Shown here: positions 46,928 to 55,700 of the stretch, one piece after another
How positions within the stretch are numbered: position 1 is the first letter of the stretch
Layout of the letters: each line of letters starts with the position of its first letter
Assembly: GCF_008042045.1 (NCBI RefSeq)
Contig: NZ_RDBP01000037.1
Location: 256,204 to 315,101 of the forward strand
DNA: 58,898 nt
From: Streptomyces sp. T39
Lineage (GTDB): Bacteria; Actinomycetota; Actinomycetes; Streptomycetales; Streptomycetaceae
Reading direction: 5' to 3'
Notes under the pieces: generated by a model
Databases searched by the model: none
The model's input: the letters and a program-made list of their open reading frames with translations, nothing else
What the model was told of the DNA's origin: nothing
Made by a program: the position numbers and the translations under genes

Positions 46928-48220
46928 ATGTCCAGCGACTTCTTCATTCCCGACCCCGACGGTCATGTCCCCAGCCCCGAGGGCTACTTCGGAGCCTTCG
47001 GCGGCAAGTTCATCCCCGAGGCACTCGTCGCCGCCGTCGACGAGGTCGCCGTCGAGTACGAGAAGGCCAAGGCCGATCCGGAGTTCGTCGCCGAACTCGG
47101 CGAGCTGCTCGCCGACTACACCGGCCGCCCCAGCGCCCTCACGGAGGTGCCCCGCTTCGCGGAGCACGCCGGCGGCGCACGCGTCTTCCTCAAGCGCGAG
47201 GACCTGAACCACACCGGCTCGCACAAGATCAACAACGTGCTGGGCCAGGCGCTGCTCACCCGGCGCATGGGCAAGACCCGCGTCATCGCCGAGACGGGCG
47301 CGGGCCAGCACGGTGTCGCCACCGCCACCGCCTGCGCGCTGTTCGGTCTCGAATGCACCATCTACATGGGCGAGATCGACACGCAGCGCCAGGCGCTCAA
47401 CGTCGCCCGGATGCGCATGCTGGGCGCCGAGGTCGTCGCCGTGAAGTCCGGCAGCCGCACCCTCAAGGACGCCATCAACGAGGCGTTCCGCGACTGGGTC
47501 GCCAACGTGGACCGCACCCACTACCTCTTCGGCACGGTCGCGGGCCCCCACCCCTTCCCCGCCATGGTGCGCGACTTCCACCGGGTCATCGGCGTCGAGG
47601 CCAGGCGCCAGCTGCTGGAGCGGGCCGGACGGCTCCCCGACGCCGCCGTCGCCTGCGTCGGCGGCGGGTCGAACGCCATCGGCCTCTTCCACGCCTTCAT
47701 CCCCGACACCGGCGTCCGCCTGATCGGCTGCGAGCCCGCGGGCCACGGCATCGGCACCGGTGAGCACGCGGCCACCCTGACCGCGGGCGAACCGGGCATC
47801 CTGCACGGCTCCCGGTCCTACGTGCTCCAGGACGACGAGGGCCAGATCACGGAGCCCTACTCGATCTCCGCCGGCCTCGACTACCCGGGCATCGGCCCCG
47901 AGCACTCCTACCTCAAGGACTCGGGTCGCGGCGAGTACCGCGCGGTCACCGACGACGACGCGATGCAGGCACTGCGCCTGCTCTCGCGCACCGAGGGCAT
48001 CATCCCGGCCATCGAGTCGGCGCACGCGCTGGCCGGTGCGCTGGAGGTCGGCAGGGAACTCGGCAAGGACGGGCTGATCGTGGTCAACCTGTCCGGCCGC
48101 GGCGACAAGGACATGGACACCGCCGCCCGTTACTTCGGGCTCTACGACACCGACGCCCGGGTCGAGGCCGACGCCTCGGCGGACAACGGCGCCGCCGAGA
48201 TCCAGGGGGACGCCTCGTGA
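46928..48220 (+). CDS. trpB: Tryptophan synthase beta subunit
   Basis: 430 aa. It condenses indole with serine using PLP. PLP Lys100 lies in [27 protein letters not shown] and [15 protein letters not shown] are the phosphate-binding and catalytic loops. ATG 46928 has GAGGAG upstream (spacing about 9). The stop overlaps trpA by GTGA. Confidence 0.97.
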   Translation: MSSDFFIPDPDGHVPSPEGYFGAFGGKFIPEALVAAVDEVAVEYEKAKADPEFVAELGELLADYTGRPSALTEVPRFAEHAGGARVFLKREDLNHTGSHKINNVLGQALLTRRMGKTRVIAETGAGQHGVATATACALFGLECTIYMGEIDTQRQALNVARMRMLGAEVVAVKSGSRTLKDAINEAFRDWVANVDRTHYLFGTVAGPHPFPAMVRDFHRVIGVEARRQLLERAGRLPDAAVACVGGGSNAIGLFHAFIPDTGVRLIGCEPAGHGIGTGEHAATLTAGEPGILHGSRSYVLQDDEGQITEPYSISAGLDYPGIGPEHSYLKDSGRGEYRAVTDDDAMQALRLLSRTEGIIPAIESAHALAGALEVGRELGKDGLIVVNLSGRGDKDMDTAARYFGLYDTDARVEADASADNGAAEIQGDAS

Positions 48221-49032
48221 GCGGCAATCTCGACCTGCTGAACACCACCCTCGCCGCGGCCCGCGAGGAGAACCGGGCCGCGCTCATCGCCTACCTCCCG
48301 GCGGGCTTCCCGAACGTCGACACCGGCATCGAGGCGGTCAAGGCCGCCTTCGACGGCGGCGCCGACGTCGTCGAGGTCGGGCTGCCGCACAGCGACCCCG
48401 TCCTCGACGGGCCGGTGATCCAGACCGCCGACGACATCGCCCTGCGCGGCGGTGTGCGCATCGCCGACGTGATGCGCACGGTGCGCGAGGCGCACGCGGC
48501 GACCGGCAAGCCGGTCCTGGTGATGACCTACTGGAACCCGATCGACCGGTACGGCGTCGAGCGGTTCACCGCCGAACTCGCCGAAGCCGGCGGCGCCGGG
48601 TGCATCCTGCCCGACCTGCCGGTCCAGGAGTCCGGCCCGTGGCGGGAGCACGCCGAGAAGCACGGTCTGGCCACCGTCTTCGTCGTCGCCCCCAGCAGCA
48701 AGGACGCGCGGCTCGCCACCATCACGGCGGCCGGCAGCGGCTTCGTGTACGCCGCCTCCCTGATGGGCGTCACCGGCACCCGGGCGTCCGTCGGCGCCCA
48801 GGCGGAGGACCTGGTGCGGCGCACCCGCGCCACCACCGACCTCCCGGTCTGCGTGGGCCTCGGGGTCTCCGACCCCGCCCAGGCCGCCGAGGTGGCCGCC
48901 TTCGCGGACGGGGTGATCGTCGGCTCCGCGTTCGTCAAGCGCATGCTCGAGGCGGACGACGACACCGCGGCCGTCGCGGCCGTACGGGAACTGGCGGGCG
49001 ATCTCGCCCGGGGCGTACGCGGCACCGCGTAG
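48217..49032 (+). CDS. trpA: Tryptophan synthase alpha subunit
   Basis: 271-aa TIM barrel that cleaves indole-glycerol phosphate to indole for TrpB. The first catalytic acidic residue is near AYLPAGFPN, the loop is [18 protein letters not shown] (the common PFSDP reads PHSDP), and the phosphate site is [12 protein letters not shown] with [10 protein letters not shown]. It starts GTG 48217, coupled to trpB. A terminator with a T-rich tail follows. Confidence 0.96.
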   Translation: MSGNLDLLNTTLAAAREENRAALIAYLPAGFPNVDTGIEAVKAAFDGGADVVEVGLPHSDPVLDGPVIQTADDIALRGGVRIADVMRTVREAHAATGKPVLVMTYWNPIDRYGVERFTAELAEAGGAGCILPDLPVQESGPWREHAEKHGLATVFVVAPSSKDARLATITAAGSGFVYAASLMGVTGTRASVGAQAEDLVRRTRATTDLPVCVGLGVSDPAQAAEVAAFADGVIVGSAFVKRMLEADDDTAAVAAVRELAGDLARGVRGTA

Positions 49033-49052
49033 CTCGAACGGGTGGAAACGGG

Positions 49053-49088
49053 ACCGGGGAGGCGTGCAGACGCCTCCCCGGTTCGTTT
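49053..49088 (+). terminator. trpA terminator
   Basis: ACCGGGGAGGCGT (49053-49065) pairs perfectly with ACGCCTCCCCGGT (49070-49082) across GCAG, followed by TCGTTT. The next gene's start at 49097 lies only 9 bp after it. Confidence 0.88.
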
Positions 49089-49096
49089 GCGGTGGT

Positions 49097-49945
49097 GTGA
49101 GCGACAACCAAGAACGGAAGCGGACCGCCCGCGAGCGGATCCAGCGGGAACGGCAGTTGGACAAGGCCCGTGAGCGGCGCCGCAGGACCTTGATCGTGGC
49201 GTCCGCCGTGGTCGGCGTCCTCGGTCTGGCCGCCGTCGTCGGCCTCGTCGCCGCGAACAGCGGCAAGGACGAGGACGGCTCGTCGGAGGCCGGTCCCCTC
49301 AGCGCACCCAGCGGCGTGCAGGGGGAGGAGCAGCTCGCCATCCCCGTCGGAGCGAGCGACGCGCCCTCCACCCTGACCGTGTGGGAGGACTTCCGCTGCC
49401 CCGCCTGCGCCCAGTTCGAGAACGCGCTGCGCTCGACCGTCCACGACCTCGTCGCGGCCGGGAAGATCAAGGTCGAGTACCACCTCGCCACCATCATCGA
49501 CGGCAACATGGGCGGCAGCGGCTCCCTGCGCGCGGCGAACGCGGCGGCCTGCGCCCAGGACGCCGGCAAGTTCGCCGAGTACCACGACGTGCTCTACATG
49601 AACCAGCCCCCGGAGCCGGACGACGCCTTCGCCGACAACGGCAAGCTGATCGAGCTCGCCGGGAAGGTCGAGGGCCTCGACACCCCCGCCTTCCGCACCT
49701 GCGTCAACGACGGCACGCACGACAGCTGGGTCGAGAAGTCCAACACCGCCTTCCAGAACGGCGGCTTCCGCGGCACGCCGACGGTGCTGCTCAACGGTGA
49801 GTCGATCTTCCCCACCAAGGGCGAGGAGCAGATCTCGGTGCCCAACTTCAAGAAGTGGGTGGAGGAGGCCAACAAGGGCAAGCAGCCCGGCACGCGGCAG
49901 CCCTCGCCCGCCGGCAGCGCCCCCGCGGACACCCCGGCGTCCTGA
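49097..49945 (+). CDS. DsbA-like thioredoxin-fold protein, membrane-anchored (CPAC type)
   Basis: 282 aa. A basic N-terminus (VSDNQERKRTARERIQRERQ) and one membrane helix (about 31-53) lead to an extracytoplasmic DsbA/thioredoxin-4 domain with CPAC (Cys101/Cys104) and a cis-Pro loop GGFRGTPTVLLN; AAACAQDAGKFAEYHDVLY is the usual helical insert. The Pro/Ala tail is short and variable. GTG 49097 follows the terminator at 49053-49088 and has no clear SD. It is a paralogue of the protein at 17246 (CPVC). Confidence 0.9.
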   Translation: MSDNQERKRTARERIQRERQLDKARERRRRTLIVASAVVGVLGLAAVVGLVAANSGKDEDGSSEAGPLSAPSGVQGEEQLAIPVGASDAPSTLTVWEDFRCPACAQFENALRSTVHDLVAAGKIKVEYHLATIIDGNMGGSGSLRAANAAACAQDAGKFAEYHDVLYMNQPPEPDDAFADNGKLIELAGKVEGLDTPAFRTCVNDGTHDSWVEKSNTAFQNGGFRGTPTVLLNGESIFPTKGEEQISVPNFKKWVEEANKGKQPGTRQPSPAGSAPADTPAS

Positions 49946-50051
49946 CGCGCGGGGCCCGTGAGGCGATGCGCGGTGCCGGGGCCCTCGTTATGCAGACGTT
50001 GCCGGGTGGGTTGCCGCACGCCCCGCCCGGCAGGGTAGCGTCAGTGCTGCC

Positions 50052-51038
50052 ATGGACATCGCTTACATCCCGAGCCCGTCGACCGGAGTGATCCACCTCG
50101 GACCGCTCCCGCTGCGCGGCTATGCCTTCTGCATCATCATCGGCGTCTTCGTCGCCGTCTGGTTCGGCAACAAGCGCTGGGTCGCCAGGGGCGGCAAGGC
50201 CGGCACGGTGGCCGACATCGCCGTGTGGGCCGTGCCCTTCGGCCTGGTCGGCGGCCGGCTCTACCACGTGATCACCGACTACCAGCTGTACTTCAGCGAC
50301 GGTGAGAACTGGGTCGACGCCTTCAAGATCTGGGAGGGCGGCCTCGGTATCTGGGGCGCCATCGCACTCGGCGCGGTCGGCGCCTGGATCGGCTGCCGTC
50401 GCCGGGGCATCCCGCTGCCCGCCTGGGCGGACGCCCTCGCGCCGGCGATCGCCCTCGCGCAGGCGATCGGCCGCTGGGGCAACTGGTTCAACCAGGAGCT
50501 GTACGGCAAGGCGACCGACCTGCCGTGGGCCGTCGAGATCACCGAGGGCGCAAACCGCGAGGCCGGCTACTACCACCCGACGTTCCTCTACGAGTCGCTG
50601 TGGTGCATCGGCGTCGCCCTCCTCGTGATCTGGGCCGACCGCCGCTTCACGCTGGGCCACGGCCGGGCCTTCGCCCTGTACGTCGCCGCGTACTGCGCGG
50701 GCCGCGGCTGGATCGAGTACATGCGGGTCGACGAGGCGCACCACGTCCTCGGCCTCCGGCTGAACGTGTGGACGTCGATCCTGGTCTTCGTCCTCGCCGT
50801 CGCCTACATCGTGATCTCGTCCCGGCTGCGCCCGGGCCGCGAGGAGACCGTCGAACCGGCCGCCGTCACCCTGACGAAGTCCTCCTCCGACGGGGACGCG
50901 GACGAGGACAAGGCCGAGGGCACGGCCGACGCCGGCGCGGAGGCCACCGACGGGGACGCCGACGCGGAGCCGGACGACACCTCCGCCGAGGACACGTCCG
51001 CCGACGCCCGCGCGAAGCCGGCCGGAGGCAAGGGCTAG
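50052..51038 (+). CDS. lgt: Prolipoprotein diacylglyceryl transferase
   Basis: 328 aa, seven membrane segments. Lgt transfers diacylglycerol from phosphatidylglycerol to the lipobox Cys, the step before LspA. Signature GRWGNWFNQELYG (about 141-153) is present, with the N-terminal PLPLRGYAF and WEGGLGIWGAI; the last has Glu-Gly-Gly in place of the common HGG. The C-terminal 60 residues are an acidic, Asp/Glu/Ala-rich cytoplasmic tail, unusually repetitive (DGDADEDKAEGTADAGAEAT). ATG 50052 has TAGCGT at 50036-50041, 10 nt upstream. A perfect palindrome lies downstream. Confidence 0.95.
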   Translation: MDIAYIPSPSTGVIHLGPLPLRGYAFCIIIGVFVAVWFGNKRWVARGGKAGTVADIAVWAVPFGLVGGRLYHVITDYQLYFSDGENWVDAFKIWEGGLGIWGAIALGAVGAWIGCRRRGIPLPAWADALAPAIALAQAIGRWGNWFNQELYGKATDLPWAVEITEGANREAGYYHPTFLYESLWCIGVALLVIWADRRFTLGHGRAFALYVAAYCAGRGWIEYMRVDEAHHVLGLRLNVWTSILVFVLAVAYIVISSRLRPGREETVEPAAVTLTKSSSDGDADEDKAEGTADAGAEATDGDADAEPDDTSAEDTSADARAKPAGGKG

Positions 51039-51067
51039 AGACCCGGCGCCCACCCAGGTCCGGCGCC

Positions 51068-51133
51068 GGGCCCCGCACATGAGAGGACCGCCACGGGCAG
51101 CTGCCCGTGGCGGTCCTCTCATGTGCGGGGCCC
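51068..51133. terminator. Perfect 66-bp palindrome between lgt and the CitE-like gene
   Basis: The arms 51068-51100 and 51101-51133 are exact reverse complements, 33 bp each with no spacer; the centre is GGGCAG|CTGCCC and the outer part GGGCCCCGCACATGAG. It lies in the 120-bp gap between converging genes, so it must act as bidirectional terminator, but its length and perfection are exceptional. Confidence 0.92.
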
Positions 51134-51158
51134 TCCGTCGACGGGCCGGGCGCTGTCG

Positions 51159-51959
51159 TCAGGGGATCTCGCGGGCCGCGATCGCGAGGGTGCGCTCCGC
51201 CGCCGCGACGACCGCCGCGTCCACGAAGCGGCCGTCCGGAAGGGCCATCGCCCCCGTGTCCGACGCCGCCGCCTTGACGATCTCCTCCGCCGCGTCGATC
51301 TCCTCGGGCGTCGGCCGGTAGGCGCGTTCGATCACCGGCAGCTGGCGGGGGTGGATGGCCGCCCGGCCGAGGAAGCCGATCGAGCGGCCGTGCGCGCAGG
51401 ACGCGTGCAGTCCGTCCAGGTCGACGATGTCGGGGAAGACGGACTGCGCGGGCGGCGCGAGCCCCGCCGCGCGCGCCGCGACCACGATGCGGGTGCGCGG
51501 CCAGTCCAGTCCCGTGTCGCCGCGCACTCCCAGGTCCGCCCGCAGGTCGGACTCCCCGAGCGCGATGCCGCGCAGAGCCTCGTGGGCGGTGGCGATGGCG
51601 TAGGCGTGCTCCACCGCCAGCGCCGACTCCAGCAGCGCGTACAGCGGGACGCCCGGGGCCTCGGCGGCGATCCGCTGGACATCGGTGGCATAGGCCACCT
51701 TGGGCAGGCGCAGCGCGGCCAGACCGGGCAGCCCGGCCAGCGTCGCGACGTCCCGGGGGGAGTCGATCCGCACATGGACGGGGAGCGGCAGGTGCTGCGA
51801 CAGCAGCTCCGCCGTGGCCGCGAGGGCGTACTCCTTGCGGTGTCCGGCCACCGCGTCCTCGAGGTCGACGATGACGACGTCCGGGCGGGCGGCGATGGCC
51901 TTGTGCACCACCTCGGGACGGTCTCCCGGGGCGTACAGCCAGGTCAGCGGGATGGTCAT
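51159..51959 (-). CDS. CoA ester lyase, HpcH/HpaI-CitE family
   Basis: 266 aa. CitE-like TIM barrel: PGDRPEVVHKAIAARPDVVI then VDLEDAVAGHRKE (Mg-binding region), LYALLESALAVEHAY, GIALGESDLRADLGV and FLGRAAIHPRQLPVIERAY are the family landmarks. Members act on citramalyl-, malyl- or citryl-CoA type thioesters. The substrate is unknown. The ATG at 51959 overlaps the stop of the CoA-transferase gene (ATGA), so both are made together; it is the last gene of the minus-strand chain before the palindrome. Confidence 0.9.
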   Translation of the reverse strand: MTIPLTWLYAPGDRPEVVHKAIAARPDVVIVDLEDAVAGHRKEYALAATAELLSQHLPLPVHVRIDSPRDVATLAGLPGLAALRLPKVAYATDVQRIAAEAPGVPLYALLESALAVEHAYAIATAHEALRGIALGESDLRADLGVRGDTGLDWPRTRIVVAARAAGLAPPAQSVFPDIVDLDGLHASCAHGRSIGFLGRAAIHPRQLPVIERAYRPTPEEIDAAEEIVKAAASDTGAMALPDGRFVDAAVVAAAERTLAIAAREIP

Positions 51960-53170
51960 AGCGCTCCTTCCGTGCGCAGCGCGGTGATGTCGGCGGGGGA
52001 GAGCCCGAGTTCGGCCAGCACCTCGTCGGTGTCCGCGCCGTGCGGACGCCCGGCCCAGCGGATCGCCCCGGGCGTCTCGGAGAGCCGGAAGAGGACGTTC
52101 TGCATGCGCAGCGGGCCGAGCTCGGGGTCGGGAACCTCGGTGATCGTCCCCAGAGCCTGGTACTGGGGGTCGGCGTAGACGTCACGGATGTCGTAGACGG
52201 GCGCGATGGCCGCCTCGGCCTTCTCGAAGGCGGCGATCGCGTCGGTGCAGCTCTGCCGCGCGATCCAGCTCCCGACGGCCCCGTCGAGCTCGTCGGCGTG
52301 GTCGGCCCGGCCGCTGCCGGTGGCGAACCAGTCCTCGTCGACCAGCTCCGGCCGGCCGACCAGGTGCATCACCCGCTCGGCGACGGACTGGGCGGACGTG
52401 GAGACGGCCACCCAGCCGCCGTCCGCCGTGCGGTAGATGTTGCGGGGCGCGTTGTTCCGTGAGCGGTTGCCGGTGCGGGGCTGCACATAACCGAGCTGGT
52501 CGTACCAGAGCGCCTGCGGGCCGAGCACGGCCAGGATCGGCTCGATGATCGCCAGGTCGACGACCTGGCCGCGGCCGGTGACGGTGCGGGCGGCGAGCGC
52601 GGTCATCACGGCGTAGGCGGTGGCGAGCGCGGCGACGGAGTCGGCGAGACCGAACGGCGGCAGCGTGGGCGGCCCCTCGGGCTCCCCGGTCGCCGCCGCG
52701 AAACCGCTCATCGCCTCCGCGAGCGTCCCGAAGCCGGGCCGGTGGGAGTAGGGGCCGAACTGCCCGAAGCCGGTGACACGGGCCAGGACGAGCCGCGGGT
52801 TGGCCGCGCCGAGCTCCTCCCAGCCGAGCCCCCACCGCTCCAGGGTGCCGGGGCGGAAGTTCTCGACGACCACGTCCGCCGTGGCCGCCAGACGCAGCAG
52901 GGTCTCCCGGCCGCCGGGGGTGGAGAGGTCCAGCGTGATGGTGCGCTTGTTGCGGCCGAGGACCTTCCACCACAGGCCGACGCCGTCCTTGGCGGGCCCG
53001 TGCCCGCGGGAGGGGTCGGGCCGGGTCGGGTGCTCGACCTTGACGACCTCGGCCCCGTAGTCGCCGAGCAGCGTGGCGCACATCGGGCCGGCGAACAGGG
53101 TGGCCAGGTCGAGGACGCGCAGGCCCTCCAGCGGCGGCGCACCGCTCGAAGCGGCGCTCGGCGGGGTCAT
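51956..53170 (-). CDS. CoA-transferase, family III (CaiB/BaiF/Frc type)
   Basis: 404 aa. Start LEGLRVLDLATLFAGPMCAT then LLGDYGAEVVKVEHPTRPDP is the conserved family-III beginning; GRNKRTITLDLSTPGGRETL and VVENFRPGTLERWGLG follow. The catalytic Asp is expected in the region RTGNRSRNNAPRNIYRTADGG of the large domain. It moves CoA between carboxylic acids. ATG 53170 overlaps the kinase stop. Paired with the CitE-like lyase it could activate and then cleave a hydroxy-acid CoA ester. Confidence 0.9.
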   Translation of the reverse strand: MTPPSAASSGAPPLEGLRVLDLATLFAGPMCATLLGDYGAEVVKVEHPTRPDPSRGHGPAKDGVGLWWKVLGRNKRTITLDLSTPGGRETLLRLAATADVVVENFRPGTLERWGLGWEELGAANPRLVLARVTGFGQFGPYSHRPGFGTLAEAMSGFAAATGEPEGPPTLPPFGLADSVAALATAYAVMTALAARTVTGRGQVVDLAIIEPILAVLGPQALWYDQLGYVQPRTGNRSRNNAPRNIYRTADGGWVAVSTSAQSVAERVMHLVGRPELVDEDWFATGSGRADHADELDGAVGSWIARQSCTDAIAAFEKAEAAIAPVYDIRDVYADPQYQALGTITEVPDPELGPLRMQNVLFRLSETPGAIRWAGRPHGADTDEVLAELGLSPADITALRTEGAL

Positions 53171-54054
53171 GACGCGGAGTCGATCTCGGGGCGGTACGGC
53201 ATGGAAGTGGACGCTCCCGGGCGTTGGACGGACAGGGCTGCGGCGGCGCACGCCCAGACGAGGGCCTGCTCCACGGGCCGCCCTTCACCGAGGGCGACGG
53301 CGAGCGCGCCGACGAAGGTGTCACCGGCGGCGGTGGTGTCGACGGCGGTGACCTGCGGGGCGGGCACGGCGAGCGGGGCGGCGTCCCGGGCCGCGTGGAG
53401 GACGCCCGCGGAGCCGAGGGTGATGACGACCTCGGGCACCCTGCGCAGCAGGGCGGCGGCGGCCTCGTGGGGGTCGCCGAGGCCGGTGAGTTCGGCGGCC
53501 TCGTGTTCGTTGGGGACCAGCAGGTCGACCGCGGCGAGCAGTTCCGGCTGAAGCGGCTGCACCGGGGAGGGGGTGAGCACGGTGCGCACCCCGTGCCTGC
53601 GTCCGGCCAGGGCGCCGTCGAGCACGGCGGTGAGGGGCAGTTCGAGCTGGAGGAGCAGCAGGTCGGCCGCGGCGATGACGGCCTCGTCGCCCGGTGCGAG
53701 CGAGGTGACGGTGCCGTTCGCGCCGGGGACGACGACGATCGAGTTCCCGCCGTCGTCGTCGACGACGATGTGCGCGGTGCCGGACGGGCCGTCGGCCGTG
53801 CGCAGCAGGTCGGTGTCGACCCCGGAGGCGACCAGGGTGTGCCGCAGCCGGTCGCCGAACTCGTCCGCCCCGACGGCCCCGATCATGGTGACGTCACCGC
53901 CCGCGCGGGCGGCGGCGAGGGCCTGGTTGGCTCCCTTGCCGCCGGGGACGGTGGTGAACTCCCTTCCGGTGACGGTCTCCCCGCGTCCGGGGGGCCGCGC
54001 CACATAGGCGACGAGGTCCATGTTGGTGCTGCCGAGCACCACGATGCCGGTCAT
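53167..54054 (-). CDS. rbsK: Ribokinase / PfkB family carbohydrate kinase
   Basis: 295 aa. Ribokinase signature 1: GGKGANQALAAARAG at 38-52. Catalytic region: DTTAAGDTFVGALAVALGEG (about 239-258) with the general base Asp245; the usual GAGD reads AAGD. TRP: NMDLVAYVARPP and VVVPGANGTVTS also fit ribokinase. It phosphorylates ribose (or a related sugar) to the 5-phosphate. ATG 54054 overlaps the upstream glycohydrolase stop (ATGA), so its substrate may come from that enzyme. Confidence 0.87.
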   Translation of the reverse strand: MTGIVVLGSTNMDLVAYVARPPGRGETVTGREFTTVPGGKGANQALAAARAGGDVTMIGAVGADEFGDRLRHTLVASGVDTDLLRTADGPSGTAHIVVDDDGGNSIVVVPGANGTVTSLAPGDEAVIAAADLLLLQLELPLTAVLDGALAGRRHGVRTVLTPSPVQPLQPELLAAVDLLVPNEHEAAELTGLGDPHEAAAALLRRVPEVVITLGSAGVLHAARDAAPLAVPAPQVTAVDTTAAGDTFVGALAVALGEGRPVEQALVWACAAAALSVQRPGASTSMPYRPEIDSAS

Positions 54055-55700
54055 GGGCGCAGTGCCTCCTCCACGGTCAGACGGGCGAGGGTGTCGAATC
54101 CGACGCCGTCGAAGCCGGCGACGGACGTGGCGAGCCGGTTCTTCAGCGGCGTCGTCCAGCGTGCGGGCAGGGCGTCGGGGCTGCCGGCCAGCAGCCCGGC
54201 GACCGATCCGGCGGTGGCGCCGTTGGAGTCGGTGTCCAGACCGCCCGACACCGCGCGGCAGACGGATCCCGCGAAGTCGCCGTCCGCGTGGGTCAGCGCG
54301 GCCGCGAGCAGCGCGGCGTTGGGGACGGAGTGCACCCAGTGCAGTGCGCCGTAGGCGTGGTGGATCCGGTCGACGGCCCGGTCGAAGTCCACCTCCTCGC
54401 GGGCGGCGGCGATGCCGAACCGGACGGCCCCGGCCAGCCGCGAGCGGGGCGGCACCACCGCGAGCCCGGCGGCCAGCGCCTCGTGCACCCCGGCCGCGCC
54501 GCCGGCCGCCGCGGCCACGGTGGCGGCGACGAACATGGCGCTGTAGGCGCCGTTCGCGGTGTGGCTCAGCGCGGCGTCGCGGAAGGCCTGCGCCGCGGCC
54601 GTGGCCGGGGCCCCGGGGTTGGTCCAGCCGTGCACGTCGGCCCGGATCGCGGCGCCGATCCACTCCCGGAACGGATTGCGCCGGACGGCCGTGTGCGGTG
54701 GCTCGACCCCGCACAGCAGATTGCGGTAGGCGACGCGTTCGGCGGTGAAGGTCCGCCCGGCGGGCAGTTCGTCCAGCCAGAGCGCGCCGACGTCGGCGGT
54801 GGTGAAACGCCGGCCGTGACGCCGCAGCAGCACCAGCCCGAGCAGCGGGTAGTTGAGGTCGTCGTCCTCCGGCATGCCGTCGATGTTCTCGGCCAGGCTG
54901 GTGGCCGCGCTGCGCCGGTTCCAGGGATGGGCGGCGGCCAGTTCGGCGGGCACCCCGCGGGCGGTGAACCAGTCGGCGAGCGGCCAGTTGCCGGTCGCCC
55001 GGGCCAGGGCCCGGATGGCGTCCAGCGGCAGCTTCTCCACCGGCTTGCCCAGCAGACAGCCGGCGGCCCGCCCGAGCCACGCGGCGTGCAGGGCGTCCTC
55101 ACCGGGCGCGGTACGGGGGGCGTGGGGTGCGTCCTGGCCGTGCTCGGCCCCGGACGCCTGCCCGTGCCGGGCGGCGCGCGAGGCGTCCTCGCCCGCCGCG
55201 ACCCCGTCCGCGGTCGGGGGTGCCTGCCCGTGCCGGGCGGCGCGCGAGGCGTCCTCGCCCGCCGCGACCCCGTCCGCCGCGCGGGGCGGGGTACGGTCCG
55301 GGGCCGGCCCGTGGGGCCGCGCGGCCTCGCCGGCGGGTCCGGACGCGAGCGCGCGGTGCGGCCCGGGGGCTCCGCGGTGCACCGGTCCGGGGCCGGCGGC
55401 GGGCCGGTGCCCCAGGGCCGGGCAGGCCGCCACGATCGACGGCCAGTCCACCGGCTCGTCGGCGGCCAAGGGGGAGGGGAGCGCGGCGAGTTCGTCGAGG
55501 AGCCGCTCCGCGAGCGCACGCAGGCGGGGCGGCGCCGGCTCGCCGGACGCGCCCGCCCGCACGGGCGCGGGGGCGCCGCCCGCCGCCAGCCAGCGGTCGC
55601 GGATCGCGGACGCGTCGCGCCCGTCCTCGTCCGCCTGCCGCAGCTCGTGCCCGACGAGGTCCTCGGGCTGGACCCAGGTCAGGCGCAGGGTGGCGGTCAC
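54051..55700 (-). CDS. ADP-ribosylglycohydrolase family protein with N-terminal extension
   Basis: 549 aa. Residues about 1-120 form an extra N-terminal part (VTATLRLTWVQPEDLVGHEL), then a low-complexity linker with a duplicated 22-residue segment (see 55156-55277). Residues about 195-545 are the glycohydrolase domain: AWLGRAAGCLLGKPVEKL, NIDGMPEDDDLNYPLLG (Asp279-281) and SGGLDTDSNGATAGSVAGLL (Asp489, Asp491), the expected metal-binding sets. It should remove an ADP-ribosyl or ribosyl group; substrate unknown. GTG 55700 overlaps the next glycohydrolase stop as GTGA. Confidence 0.85.
   Translation of the reverse strand: MTATLRLTWVQPEDLVGHELRQADEDGRDASAIRDRWLAAGGAPAPVRAGASGEPAPPRLRALAERLLDELAALPSPLAADEPVDWPSIVAACPALGHRPAAGPGPVHRGAPGPHRALASGPAGEAARPHGPAPDRTPPRAADGVAAGEDASRAARHGQAPPTADGVAAGEDASRAARHGQASGAEHGQDAPHAPRTAPGEDALHAAWLGRAAGCLLGKPVEKLPLDAIRALARATGNWPLADWFTARGVPAELAAAHPWNRRSAATSLAENIDGMPEDDDLNYPLLGLVLLRRHGRRFTTADVGALWLDELPAGRTFTAERVAYRNLLCGVEPPHTAVRRNPFREWIGAAIRADVHGWTNPGAPATAAAQAFRDAALSHTANGAYSAMFVAATVAAAAGGAAGVHEALAAGLAVVPPRSRLAGAVRFGIAAAREEVDFDRAVDRIHHAYGALHWVHSVPNAALLAAALTHADGDFAGSVCRAVSGGLDTDSNGATAGSVAGLLAGSPDALPARWTTPLKNRLATSVAGFDGVGFDTLARLTVEEALRP
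55156..55277 (-). repeat. 66-bp period tandem duplication in the linker of the first glycohydrolase
   Basis: 56 identical bases, 55156-55211 and 55222-55277, 66 bp apart; they encode two copies of DGVAAGEDASRAARHGQA separated by four variable residues. The period is a multiple of three, so the frame is kept. Confidence 0.85.

Noticed and set aside
46282..46947. 221-codon minus-strand frame opposite trpM
   Set aside because: It is low-complexity, covers the trpC end and the intergenic region, and has no motif. trpM on the plus strand has the expected position and core.
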